DNA of 64,000 nucleotides from assembly GCA_022843925.1 (NCBI GenBank), contig JALHMS010000004.1, positions 268,210-332,209 on the forward strand. The letters are read 5' to 3'. This document shows, piece after piece, positions 1 through 8,237 of this stretch. The number at the start of each line of letters is the position of its first letter. The stretch's first letter is position 1. This DNA comes from Burkholderiales bacterium. Lineage in GTDB: Bacteria; Pseudomonadota; Gammaproteobacteria; Burkholderiales; Ga0077523. The notes below the pieces were generated by a model. It did not search any database. It was not told the DNA's origin and was given only the letters and a program-made list of their open reading frames with translations. Position numbers and translations under genes: made by a program.

Positions 1-6
1 GGCCCC

Positions 7-118
7 TGTAGGAGCGGCCCATGGCTTTGTAGGAGGGGGCCATGCCCCCGAAAGCAGTGAGCGCACGGAACCGCTTCGACCGAAACCATCGCTTTCGCGG
101 GCATGGCCCGCTCCTACA
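7..118. repeat. REP-like inverted pair, family A, copy 1
   Basis: The unit starts with TGTAGGAGCGGCCCATGG and ends with the near reverse complement GGCATGGCCCGCTCCTACA, so the ends can pair into a long hairpin. A second internal TGTAGGAGG follows the first. The same unit recurs three times near 10.5-10.9 kb and once near 18.3 kb, always between genes. The terminal word resembles REP sequences known from Pseudomonas. Paired inverted REPs of this kind are called REPINs or BIMEs. It lies just beyond the 3' end of the transporter gene. No matching tyrosine transposase (RAYT) is visible in the window. Confidence 0.75.
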
Positions 119-155
119 AAACCCCGGCCCACAGCGCCTGGCGCGACCAAACCGT

Positions 156-1043
156 TCACCCCCGCCGGCTCACCATCGCGATGCCGGCGCCCACCAGGAT
201 CACCGCGACGAGGAATGCCAACGTGACGGGTTCATCGAGCAGCACGACGCCGAACGCGACACCGAAGAGCGGCGTGAGGAAGGTGAACACGGCGAGCTGG
301 CTGCCGAGGTATCGCGTGAGGAGCCAGAACCACGCGAGATAGCTGGCGAACGCGACCACGATGCCCTGGAACGCCAGGCTGGCGATCGCCATGGCCGAGA
401 TGCGGACCACGCCGGGTTCGCCCATGGCGATCGAAAGCACCGGCAGCAGCAGCCCCGACACCGCGAGCTGGTAGAAGAGCACCTTCGCCGCACTGATGTT
501 CGAGAGTCGGGTGGCTCGGATGAACACGGTCGTCGCCGCCCAGAGCACCGCCGCGGCGACGCCGAAGAGGTCGCCCATGAGCGACGTCTTCGCCGTCGTG
601 AAGCTGTCGCCGAACGCCGCGATGATCCCCGCGAACGCGAGGGCCACGCCGCCCCACTGCCATGGCCGCAGGCGCTCCCCGGGGACGAAGATGTGGAGCC
701 CCAATGCGGTGAGGCAGGGCGCCACGTAGAGGAACACGACCAGCCTGGACGCCCCCGTGCGGGCCAGCCCCGCGAACACGAACGCGAACTCGCCCGCGAA
801 CATGAGGCCGGCGACGATCCCCGCGACGAGCGTACCGTCGCGCCCGAAGAGTGGTGTCCCGCGGACGCGCGCCCAGATGAACAGCAAGACCGCCGCCAGC
901 GCGGACCGCAGGCCACCCTGCATCACCTCCGAGATGTCGGGCGCCGCGACCTTCGTCGTGACGTGCGTGAACCCCCAGAGCGAGCACAGGAAGGCCATCA
1001 GCAGCGCGATGCGGGTGTCCACGGGACTGCGGATGTCGGGCAT
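156..1043 (-). CDS. EamA/DMT-family inner-membrane transporter
   Basis: This 295-residue protein is almost entirely hydrophobic, with about ten predicted membrane segments in two repeats of five, the usual drug/metabolite transporter layout. The N-terminus (ALLMAFLCSLWGFTHVTTK) is the typical first helix of an EamA domain, and the second EamA domain covers roughly residues 155-290, ending in a conserved 'LLDEPVTLAFLVAVILVGAGI' type segment (given here only as its general form). Family members export small metabolites or amino acids across the inner membrane, but the substrate cannot be read from the sequence. It lies 148 bp downstream of the HAD gene on the same strand, so co-transcription is possible but not evident. 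No clear ribosome-binding site is seen before the ATG. Confidence 0.88.
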   Translation of the reverse strand: MPDIRSPVDTRIALLMAFLCSLWGFTHVTTKVAAPDISEVMQGGLRSALAAVLLFIWARVRGTPLFGRDGTLVAGIVAGLMFAGEFAFVFAGLARTGASRLVVFLYVAPCLTALGLHIFVPGERLRPWQWGGVALAFAGIIAAFGDSFTTAKTSLMGDLFGVAAAVLWAATTVFIRATRLSNISAAKVLFYQLAVSGLLLPVLSIAMGEPGVVRISAMAIASLAFQGIVVAFASYLAWFWLLTRYLGSQLAVFTFLTPLFGVAFGVVLLDEPVTLAFLVAVILVGAGIAMVSRRG

Positions 1044-1191
1044 GGGAGGCGAAGCGGAGGGCAGGGGACCGCGGAGCTTACGTCATCGCCTGCGCTCGGC
1101 CACGATCACGAATGATTTCGCAGATCTGGTCGACCAGCGACATCCGCACGGAGGAGGGGGCCTGCCCTCGGTGCGCGAGGCGTGCGCGCGA

Positions 1192-2040
1192 CTACCCGGC
1201 CAGGCGATCCAGCACCCAGGTGGGTCGCTGTGCCTCGGGTACCGACGCCATGTCTTCCAGGCTCACCCCCAGGGTGAGCAGCGCCGAGTCGATCCCGGCC
1301 GCGATGGCGCCGGCGATGTCCGTCTCGATCTGATCGCCGAACATCACCGCGTTGCGCGTGCCGGCGAGGGCGAGCGCGTGTTCGTAGAGGTGCGGTTCCG
1401 GCTTGCCGAGGCGGACGAAGGTCAGATCGCTGCGCTGCGGATAGCGTCGCGCGAGGGCGGCCTCGAACATCAGTGCCACGCTGCCCGCCGCGAACCCGAA
1501 CGCGTTCGTGCCGTTCGGATACAGGATGTCGGGGTTGGGAAGCAGGAGGTGCGGCGTCCGACCGGCGTCGATCAGCCGGACGAGCATGGTGAGCGTCGCA
1601 TCCATCGATTCGAGGAACGGGAAGCCCGACTCGTCGGCGATCACCAGCACGTCGAAGGGCTCGCCCATGCCGACGGGGACGCCGCCCGCACGCGCCACGT
1701 ACGCCACGCCGTCGGGCGGACCCAGCACGGCGCAGCGCGCGCCGCGGAGGTCCTGTGTCTCGAACCATGGCCGCAGCAGCATCCCCGAGGTGACGATCCG
1801 TGCCGGGTCCAGCGACAGCCCCCGTTGCAGGTATCGCGCAGCCGCGTTGGCCGGCAACGTCGAGGCGTCGTTCGTGACCACGTACCACGGCTTGCCGGAG
1901 CGTTCGAGCGCGGCCACCGTCTCCACGGCACCCGGCATGACACCGGTGCCGTGGACGAGGACGCCATAGGCATCGAAGAGCAGCGCGTCGTAGCGATCGA
2001 GGAGATCCTCGAACCGCGCCGGTCGCGCCTTGGCAGACAT
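1192..2040 (-). CDS. HAD-superfamily (subclass IIA-like) hydrolase
   Basis: About 282 residues. HAD motif I is FDAYGV, with the expected nucleophile at about D23. Motif II is VVTNDAST, the motif III lysine is in LGKPEPHLY, and motif IV is MFGDQIETDI near the C-terminus. The NagD-like arrangement with a cap between motifs II and III fits subclass IIA. An oddity is that the usual second aspartate of motif I (DxD) is a tyrosine, as in haloacid dehalogenases and some IIA members, so phosphatase activity should not be assumed. The gene begins about 20 nt after the aceE stop and is probably translated from the same mRNA. An alternative GTG start lies 9 nt upstream. The substrate is unknown. Confidence 0.82.
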   Translation of the reverse strand: MSAKARPARFEDLLDRYDALLFDAYGVLVHGTGVMPGAVETVAALERSGKPWYVVTNDASTLPANAAARYLQRGLSLDPARIVTSGMLLRPWFETQDLRGARCAVLGPPDGVAYVARAGGVPVGMGEPFDVLVIADESGFPFLESMDATLTMLVRLIDAGRTPHLLLPNPDILYPNGTNAFGFAAGSVALMFEAALARRYPQRSDLTFVRLGKPEPHLYEHALALAGTRNAVMFGDQIETDIAGAIAAGIDSALLTLGVSLEDMASVPEAQRPTWVLDRLAG

Positions 2041-2062
2041 CACGGACACCGCCAGAGCCTGG

Positions 2063-4777
2063 TCAGTGATCCCAGGGGTTCGCGCGCTCGGTCGCGAGGC
2101 CGTACTTGTCGATGGCCTGCTTCACCACCGCGGGCTTCACGCTGCCTTCGTCCATCAGCGCCCGCAGCGTCGCAACGACCACGTGATGGCGGTCCACCTC
2201 GAAGAAGTCGCGCAGCGCGGCGCGCGTGTCGCTGCGACCGAAGCCGTCGGTGCCGAGCGTCACGTACTTGCGCGGGACCCACGTGCGGATCGAATCGGCC
2301 ACGGCACGCATGTAGTCGGTGGCGGCGATGACCGGGCCCTGCGTGTCGTCGAGACACTGCTCGACCCAGGTCTTCTTCGCGGGGGCTTCGGGATGGAAGC
2401 GGTTGTCGCGTTCCACGGCCAGACCGTCGCGTCGCAACTCCGTGAAACTCGTGACGCTCCAGACGTCGCTCGCGACGCCCCAGTCCTGCTCGAGGAGGTC
2501 CGCAGCCGCGATGACTTCGCGGAGGATGGTGCCGGATCCCAGCAACTGCGCTCGGGGCTTCGCGCCCTTGCCCTTCTTCCCTTCGTCCGCACCGGCACGC
2601 AGCTTGTACATGCCCTCGAGGATGCCGGTCTCCGCGCCCGCCGGCATGGCCGGGTGCGCGTAGTTCTCGTTCATCACGGTGACGTAATAGAAGACATCCT
2701 CCTGCGCCTCCAGCATCCGGCGCGCGCCGTCCTGGATGATCAGCGCCACTTCGTAGCCGAACGCCGGGTCGTACGCCACGCAGTTCGGGACGGTGGAGAA
2801 GAGCAGGTGACTGGAGCCGTCCTCGTGCTGCAGCCCTTCGCCGGAGAGTGTCGTGCGGCCGGCCGTCGCGCCGAGCAGGAAACCGCGGGAGCGCGAGTCG
2901 CCGGCAGCCCACACGAGGTCGCCGATGCGCTGGAAGCCGAAGCACGAGTAGAAGATGTAGAACGGCAGCATCGGGACGCCGTGCGCGCTGTAGCTCGTTG
3001 CCGCCGCGATCCAGGACGACAGCGCGCCGGCCTCGCTGATGCCTTCCTCGAGGATCTGTCCGTCCTTCGATTCCTTGTAGTACAGAAGTTCGTCCTTGTC
3101 CTCGGGATCGTAGAGCTGGCCCACCGACGAGTAGATCGCGACCTGGCGGAAGAGCGCCTGCATGCCGAACGTGCGGGCCTCGTCGGCGACGATCGGGACG
3201 ATGTGCTTGCCGATGGCCGGGTCCTTCAGCCATTGCGTCAGGATCTGCACGAAGACCATCGTCGTCGACAGTTCGCGGCCGTTCGTGCCGTCGAGGATCT
3301 TCTGCAGCGATTCCACCGACGGCACCGGCAGCGTCGTGCTCCTGCCGATGCGCGTCGGCAGGTAGCCGCCGAGTTCCTCGCGCCGGGCGTGGAGGTACTT
3401 CATCTCCGGGCTGTCGGCGGGCGGGCGGTGGAACTCGATCTTCGTGACCTGCTCGTCCGTGAGCGGCAGCGAGAAGCGGTCGCGGAACGCGATGAGCGCC
3501 TCGTCGTCCAGCTTCTTCTGCTGGTGCGTGGTCATCTTGCCCTGGCCCCAGTGGCCCATGCCGTAGCCCTTCTTCGTCTGGGCGAGGATCACGGTGGGCT
3601 GGCCCTTGTGGTGCATCGCCGCGTGGTACGCCGCGTAGATCTTCACGGGGTCGTGGCCGCCGCGGCGCAGGCGGTCGATGTCGGCGTCGGACATGCCCTG
3701 CACGAGCGCCTGCAACTCGGGGTACTTGTTGAAGAACTGCTCGCGGTTGAAGCGGCCGTCGGTGGCTGCGTACTTCTGGAACTCGCCGTCGACCGTCTCG
3801 TGCAGGCGTTTCACGATCACGTTGTCGTGGTCGCGGGCGAAGAGCGGATCCCAGTCCGAGCCCCACAGCAGCTTGATGACGTTCCAGCCGGCGCCGGCGA
3901 ACAGGCCCTCGAGCTCCTGCACCACGCTGCCGTTGCCGCGGACCGGGCCGTCGAGGCGCTGCAGGTTGCAGTTCACGACGAAGACGAGGTTGTCGAGGTT
4001 CTCGCGCGCCGCGAGCGACAGGCCGGCCAGCGACTCGGGCTCGTCCATTTCGCCGTCACCGGGGAACGACCACACCTTGCGGCCTTCGGTCTTCAGGATG
4101 CCGCGGTTCTCCAGGTACCTCATGAAGCGCGCCTGGTAGATCGCGTTCAGCGGGCCGAGGCCCATGGAGCCTGTGGGGAACTGCCAGAACTCCGGCATGA
4201 GGTACGGATGGCAGTAGGACGAGAGCCCCTTGCCGGCCGTCTCGCGCCGATAGTTGTCGATGTGGCTTTCCTGCAGCCGACCCTCGAGGTAAGCGCGCGA
4301 GTACACGCCCGGCGCCGAGTGCGGCTGGAAGTAGATGAGGTCGCCCTGCTGCCCGGCGCGGAAGAAGTGGTTGAAGCCCACTTCGAAGAGTTCGGCGGCG
4401 GACGCGTAGCTCGCGATGTGGCCGCCCAGTTCGGCGTGCGCCTTGTTGGCCCGGACCACCATCGCCAGTGCGTTCCAGCGCACCAGTGCGATCAGGCGCT
4501 GCTCGGTCTCGAGGTTGCCGGGGAACTGCGGCTGCTCCGCCAGAGGGATCGTGTTGCGGTAGGGCGTGTTCAGGACCGGCGGCATCGGCACGCGGGCGTC
4601 GCGCGCGTGGTCGAGCAGCTTGCGCAGCAGGTACGTGGCCCGTTCCCGACCTTCGCTCCGGATCACGGCATCGAGCGATTCCAGCCATTCGCGGGTTTCG
4701 ACGGGGTCCATGTCCTTCGGCAGGACGCGCCAGAAGGCGGACCAGTCCAGTTGGCGGACGTCGGAAAGATCGGTCAT
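2063..4777 (-). CDS. aceE: Pyruvate dehydrogenase E1 component (homodimeric type)
   Basis: 904 residues, close to the 887 of E. coli AceE and alignable along the whole length from memory. It decarboxylates pyruvate with thiamine diphosphate and passes the acetyl group to the E2 lipoyl domains of the pyruvate dehydrogenase complex in the cytoplasm. The thiamine diphosphate motif is GDGEMDEPES followed by VVNCNLQRLDGPV. Other conserved blocks are RGGHDPVKIYAA, ADEARTFGM, GFQRIGDLVWAAGD and GRTTLSGEGLQHEDG. The ATG chosen has GGAG nine bases upstream. An in-frame extension of 27 arginine-rich residues is rejected. Unusually, aceF and lpdA do not follow; an HAD gene does. The 366-bp divergent upstream region carries an 11-bp inverted repeat. 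Confidence 0.97.
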   Translation of the reverse strand: MTDLSDVRQLDWSAFWRVLPKDMDPVETREWLESLDAVIRSEGRERATYLLRKLLDHARDARVPMPPVLNTPYRNTIPLAEQPQFPGNLETEQRLIALVRWNALAMVVRANKAHAELGGHIASYASAAELFEVGFNHFFRAGQQGDLIYFQPHSAPGVYSRAYLEGRLQESHIDNYRRETAGKGLSSYCHPYLMPEFWQFPTGSMGLGPLNAIYQARFMRYLENRGILKTEGRKVWSFPGDGEMDEPESLAGLSLAARENLDNLVFVVNCNLQRLDGPVRGNGSVVQELEGLFAGAGWNVIKLLWGSDWDPLFARDHDNVIVKRLHETVDGEFQKYAATDGRFNREQFFNKYPELQALVQGMSDADIDRLRRGGHDPVKIYAAYHAAMHHKGQPTVILAQTKKGYGMGHWGQGKMTTHQQKKLDDEALIAFRDRFSLPLTDEQVTKIEFHRPPADSPEMKYLHARREELGGYLPTRIGRSTTLPVPSVESLQKILDGTNGRELSTTMVFVQILTQWLKDPAIGKHIVPIVADEARTFGMQALFRQVAIYSSVGQLYDPEDKDELLYYKESKDGQILEEGISEAGALSSWIAAATSYSAHGVPMLPFYIFYSCFGFQRIGDLVWAAGDSRSRGFLLGATAGRTTLSGEGLQHEDGSSHLLFSTVPNCVAYDPAFGYEVALIIQDGARRMLEAQEDVFYYVTVMNENYAHPAMPAGAETGILEGMYKLRAGADEGKKGKGAKPRAQLLGSGTILREVIAAADLLEQDWGVASDVWSVTSFTELRRDGLAVERDNRFHPEAPAKKTWVEQCLDDTQGPVIAATDYMRAVADSIRTWVPRKYVTLGTDGFGRSDTRAALRDFFEVDRHHVVVATLRALMDEGSVKPAVVKQAIDKYGLATERANPWDH

Positions 4778-5143
4778 GTGGGTGCACTCCAGCCTGTGAT
4801 CGGTGGGGCGGCGACGCCGCCCGGCAGAAGCGGAATCGTAGCGCGGACGTCCGCGCATGGGGTTCCGAAACTGTTGTCGGAGTACCCTTCAAGAAGCAGA
4901 AACCTCGGTGTTCAGGCGCGATGTCGGAAGGTTGTGCTGCGATGTGCCTTTTCCGTGGCCGGTCCGTATCGTGTCCGGGAGCGGAATCCCGGGGTCGGGC
5001 CCGCGGCGACCGACGACGGAAAAGGCGGACTCGCGCCATGGTTCCTTCCGGGCGCGAGTCGTGCAAGCATCTGCGCCCGGGACCGCCACGTCCCGAGTCC
5101 CAGGTTCCTACCGAGGCGTTCCCTTGGCCTGTCGCGCGTTGCC
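4778..5143. other. Divergent intergenic region aceE / response regulator
   Basis: This 366-bp stretch has no convincing gene and should hold the promoters for aceE (leftward) and the response regulator (rightward). I see no clean sigma-70 boxes. The only strong structure is a perfect 11-bp inverted repeat, annotated separately. Confidence 0.6.
4946..5026. promoter_or_regulatory. Inverted repeat GCCTTTTCCGT...ACGGAAAAGGC
   Basis: Two perfect 11-bp arms (4946-4956 and 5016-5026) face each other, 70 bp apart start to start, between two divergent genes. The flanks do not match, so the similarity is confined to the 11-mers. This layout suits a pair of oppositely oriented regulator sites, but no known operator is recognised. 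Confidence 0.4.
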
Positions 5144-5770
5144 ATGAAAGTGTTGCTCGTGGATGACCATCCGGTGTTCCGCTCCGGGCTGGCCCGACTC
5201 ATCGAGACGGTGTTCTCCCGTCCTCTTCTGCTGCAGGCCGGTGACGGCACCCAGGGTCTTGCGATGATCCGTGGCCACGGGGACATCGCGCTCGCGCTGG
5301 TGGACCTCGGACTGCCGGGCGATCCGGATGGCCTCGGTCTGGTGCGCGAAGTGCAGCGGCTGAGGCCGAAGCTGCCGGTGGTGGTCATCTCCGGTTCGGA
5401 AGGCGACGACATCGTGCGGTCGGTGAAGGCGGCGGGGGCGTCCGCTTTCCTGCCGAAGTCGGCAAGCGCGGCCCTGATGATCGACACCCTGAAGCGGCAC
5501 ATGCCTGCGGAGGCCTTTCCCCCCGACGCCCCGTCCGAGCGCGGAGTCGCCCCCGGGTACGTCGACACCGAAGGCCTCACCACCCGTCAGATCGAGGTGC
5601 TCGCGCTCGTGTGCGAGGGTCGCAGCAACAAGGAGATCTGCGCGACGCTCGGCCTCGCCGAGCAGACGGTCAAGGCGCACGTCAGCGCGATCTTCCGCGC
5701 GTTGCGGGTGACCAGCCGCACCCAGGCGGTGCTCGCGGCGACGAAGCTCGGACTGCTGCCGCCGCCGTAG
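5144..5770 (+). CDS. LuxR/NarL-family response regulator
   Basis: 208 residues. The receiver domain covers about residues 1-120: acidic pair at D7-D8 (LLVDDHPVF), phospho-acceptor at D54 (ALVDLGLPGD) and the conserved lysine in FLPKS. The C-terminal LuxR-type helix-turn-helix is at about 145-205 (LTTRQIEVLALV...NKEICATLGLAEQTVKAHV). Such proteins are phosphorylated by a histidine kinase and bind promoters. The gene runs tail to tail with a hybrid histidine kinase, only 7 bp between the two stops, so that kinase is the likely partner. The start is the ATG where the receiver homology begins; much longer upstream reading is GC-driven frame openness. Confidence 0.93.
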   Translation: MKVLLVDDHPVFRSGLARLIETVFSRPLLLQAGDGTQGLAMIRGHGDIALALVDLGLPGDPDGLGLVREVQRLRPKLPVVVISGSEGDDIVRSVKAAGASAFLPKSASAALMIDTLKRHMPAEAFPPDAPSERGVAPGYVDTEGLTTRQIEVLALVCEGRSNKEICATLGLAEQTVKAHVSAIFRALRVTSRTQAVLAATKLGLLPPP

Positions 5771-5777
5771 CTTCCCG

Positions 5778-7577
5778 CTAACCCCGCCCCAGCAGGGCTG
5801 CCATCGACGCGAGCAATCGGTCTGGCTCGATCGGCTTGTGCATCAGCGTGAGGCCGGCGGCCTGGGCCTCGCGCAGCCGGTCTGCCGCGATGTCGCCCGA
5901 GATCACCATTGCGGGGATGTCGCGGTTGAACTCCTCCCGCAGCGCCGCGATGGCATCCACCCCGGACCTGTCGTCCGCGAGCCGGTAGTCCGACAGGATG
6001 ATGTCGGGCACGGCGCCACGCATCGCGTTCTCCGACAGGAACACCTCCAGCGACGGCGCGACCAGCACCTTGCAGTGCCAGCTCTCCAGCAGCATCTGCA
6101 TGCCGCGGAGGATGTGCGGTTCGTCGTCGATGACCAGGGCCAGCACACCGTCGAGGCGCACTTCGCCGATGTCGAGCGTCTCCATCGCCCGATGATCCCG
6201 CGCCGATCCGGCCGGCAATGTCAGCGTGAAGGTGGTGCCGCATCCCACCTCGGACCGCAGTGCGAGTGGATGCCCCAGCAGCTTCGTCAGGCGATCGACG
6301 ATGGCAAGGCCCAGCCCGAGACCCTGGGTACGATCGCGCTGCGGATTGCCGAGCTGGTAGAACTCCGCGAACACGGCGGTGTGCTTGTCGGGGGGGATCC
6401 CGATGCCGCTGTCGCGCACCTCGATGCGCACCTGCCCCGGGCCGTGCCACCGGCAGCCGAGGACGATGCCGCCGACGTACGTGTAGCGCACGCTGTTCGC
6501 GACCAGGTTCCGGAGGACGCGCTCGACGAGGATCGGATCGCTCACCACGTACCGGCGCGTGGGGGCCACGGCGAATCGCAGTCCCTTGGCCTCGGCGGCC
6601 GGGCCGAACTCGATCGCGATGCGCTGGAACAGCGGCGCGAGCGGGAAGGTCACGATGTTCGGCGTGACCACGCCCGCGTCGAGCCGGGAGATGTCGAGCA
6701 GCGCATTGAACAGACCGTCGAGCGCGCCGATGGAGGTCGCCATGTCCTCGACGATGGCGCGCTCGGGCGCGGGGAGGTCGCGTCGGCGCAGCGTCTCGTT
6801 GAAGAGCGTCAACGCCTGCAAGGGTTGCCGGAGATCGTGACTCGCGGCAGCGAGGAAGCTCGACTTCGCGCGGTTGGCCTGCTCCGCGGCGTCCTTCTGA
6901 TGCCGCAGTTCCTGCACGAGTTCGAGATTCTCGAAGCGCAGCACCACCGACTCCCGCAACGTCTTGCGGAATCCGAGTGCGAGCCAGGACACGGCGACGA
7001 TGAAGAGCACGCACATCCCGCCCAGCGCGAAGTGGAGCGGGCCACCCTCGGCGAACAGGCGGATGCAGAAGGGGACGGTGGCCGGGTAGAAATACGTGAA
7101 GACCGTCGACAGATGCGAGCCACCGGAGAACACGGCGCCCATCGCCAGCCCGATCTGCACCGCGAGCAGCAGCAACTGGAGGTCGAGCCGGCCCGGCACG
7201 AAGAGCGCGATGCTTCCCACGCCCCACGCGATGCCTGCCCAGGTGGTCCCCATCGTCGCGAGCCGCACCCAGCGGTGGGCCTCTGCCGGCGTCCGTTCGC
7301 GCTGCCGATAGCGATGCCAGACCAGCGTCCGGATGGGCACCTGCAGCAGCGTGAAGGCGAGCCAGGGTGCGAGCACCACCAGCGGCACCGAGTCGCGCAG
7401 GACGATCGCAACCAGCACCGGCACCAACAGGTGTGTCGCGAGCGCGGCCGGCATGTTGCGGAACAGGAAAGCGACGAGCGCCGCGTTGGTCTCGTCGGCA
7501 CGCTGCCCGCCGTGCGGGTCGGGGGCGAGGCCGAGGCGCACGAGCAGAGCTGGGGGGGGTGATGGCGTGGGGTCCAT
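5778..7577 (-). CDS. Membrane hybrid sensor histidine kinase with C-terminal receiver
   Basis: About 599 residues. Residues 30-200 hold about six hydrophobic segments with no recognisable ligand-binding domain. The dimerisation/phospho-acceptor box is FLAAASHDLRQPL, followed by an HATPase domain with N-box RNLVANSVRYT, G1 box DSGIGI and G2 box TQGLGLGLAI. A receiver domain follows (VIDDEPHIL, DIILSDYRLADD, MHKPIEP). The kinase autophosphorylates at the inner membrane and presumably feeds the convergent response regulator next door; the attached receiver may act as a sink or relay. The ATG giving MDPTPSPPP is preferred; an in-frame start 33 nt upstream would approach the divergent Lrp gene. 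A close architectural copy is found at 19.2-21.0 kb. Confidence 0.92.
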   Translation of the reverse strand: MDPTPSPPPALLVRLGLAPDPHGGQRADETNAALVAFLFRNMPAALATHLLVPVLVAIVLRDSVPLVVLAPWLAFTLLQVPIRTLVWHRYRQRERTPAEAHRWVRLATMGTTWAGIAWGVGSIALFVPGRLDLQLLLLAVQIGLAMGAVFSGGSHLSTVFTYFYPATVPFCIRLFAEGGPLHFALGGMCVLFIVAVSWLALGFRKTLRESVVLRFENLELVQELRHQKDAAEQANRAKSSFLAAASHDLRQPLQALTLFNETLRRRDLPAPERAIVEDMATSIGALDGLFNALLDISRLDAGVVTPNIVTFPLAPLFQRIAIEFGPAAEAKGLRFAVAPTRRYVVSDPILVERVLRNLVANSVRYTYVGGIVLGCRWHGPGQVRIEVRDSGIGIPPDKHTAVFAEFYQLGNPQRDRTQGLGLGLAIVDRLTKLLGHPLALRSEVGCGTTFTLTLPAGSARDHRAMETLDIGEVRLDGVLALVIDDEPHILRGMQMLLESWHCKVLVAPSLEVFLSENAMRGAVPDIILSDYRLADDRSGVDAIAALREEFNRDIPAMVISGDIAADRLREAQAAGLTLMHKPIEPDRLLASMAALLGRG

Positions 7578-7589
7578 GCGGCTAGTGTA

Positions 7590-7599
7590 TGTCGCGACA
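7590..7599. promoter_or_regulatory. Palindrome TGTCGCGACA in divergent promoter region
   Basis: A perfect 10-bp palindrome in the 68-bp gap between the hybrid kinase and the Lrp-family gene. Its position between divergent starts is compatible with an operator, but ten bases in GC-rich DNA can occur by chance. Confidence 0.25.
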
Positions 7600-7645
7600 C
7601 CGGCCTTCACTTACCATCCGGGTCCGGACAAGCGAGGGGAAGGGC

Positions 7646-8125
7646 ATGGCGGACCTGCGGGATCTCGACGCGATCGACTGGAAGATCCTGGACGTGCTGC
7701 AGAAGGATGCGCGGATCACGAACGTGGATCTCGCGCGCGCCATCAACCTGTCGCCCTCGCCGTGTCTCGCCCGCGTGCGTGCGCTCGAGAAGGCAGGGTA
7801 CATCGCCGGCTACGTCACGCTGCTGGATCCGCTGCGGCTCGGGCTGCAGGTGAGCGTCTTCATCCAGGTGCGGCTGGAGCGCCAGGTGGAGACGGCCCTC
7901 GACCGCTTCGAGCGCGCGATGCAGGAACGCCCCGAGGTGATGGAGTGCTACCTGATGACCGGCGACGCCGATTACCTGCTGCGCGTGGTGGTGAACGACA
8001 TCCAGGCGCTGCAGGACTTCATCGTGAACTTCCTGTCGCGCGTGCCGGGCGTGGGCAACATCCAGTCGAGCTTCGCGCTGAAACAGGTGAAGTACCAGAC
8101 CGCACTGCCCCTCGCGGGGCTCTGA
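7646..8125 (+). CDS. Lrp/AsnC-family transcriptional regulator
   Basis: 159 residues, the usual length (E. coli Lrp has 164). The N-terminal winged helix-turn-helix opens with [20 protein letters not shown] and contains the recognition part [19 protein letters not shown]. The C-terminal RAM/AsnC ligand-binding domain spans about 70-150 ([19 protein letters not shown]). Family members sense amino acids or related effectors as octamers and often control neighbouring or divergent genes. The ATG is preceded by the purine-rich GAGGGGAAGGG. The divergent gene is a hybrid kinase and the downstream gene is ccmI, so the target is not obvious from context. Confidence 0.94.
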   Translation: MADLRDLDAIDWKILDVLQKDARITNVDLARAINLSPSPCLARVRALEKAGYIAGYVTLLDPLRLGLQVSVFIQVRLERQVETALDRFERAMQERPEVMECYLMTGDADYLLRVVVNDIQALQDFIVNFLSRVPGVGNIQSSFALKQVKYQTALPLAGL

Positions 8126-8181
8126 ACCGCAGCGCTGCCGCTCGCAGGTCTTTCAGGGCCGATGCCGCCAGGGTCCACCCG

Positions 8182-8187
8182 TATAAT
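8182..8187 (+). promoter_or_regulatory. Candidate -10 box TATAAT upstream of ccmI
   Basis: A perfect sigma-70 -10 hexamer 51 bp before the ccmI start, notable in such GC-rich DNA. No good -35 hexamer sits at 16-18 bp spacing, so the assignment is tentative. Confidence 0.45.
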
Positions 8188-8205
8188 CCGGCGCTTTCCC
8201 GCCTC

Positions 8206-8223
8206 GGGGCCATGCACGGCCCC
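8206..8223 (+). other. Hairpin in ccmI leader
   Basis: GGGGCC and GGCCCC flank a 6-base loop, giving a short strong hairpin that ends 14 nt before the ccmI ATG. It may hinder or tune ribosome access; no T-tract follows, so it is not a terminator. Confidence 0.4.
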
Positions 8224-8237
8224 ACCGAACCCGATCC

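Noticed and set aside
2030-5143. Long rightward frame that would extend the first response regulator by about 1,040 codons
   Set aside because: It runs antisense to aceE; the response regulator homology starts at 5144.
8159-8187. Complete sigma-70 promoter for ccmI
   Set aside because: The TATAAT is perfect but no acceptable -35 hexamer lies at the right distance; only the -10 box was kept.
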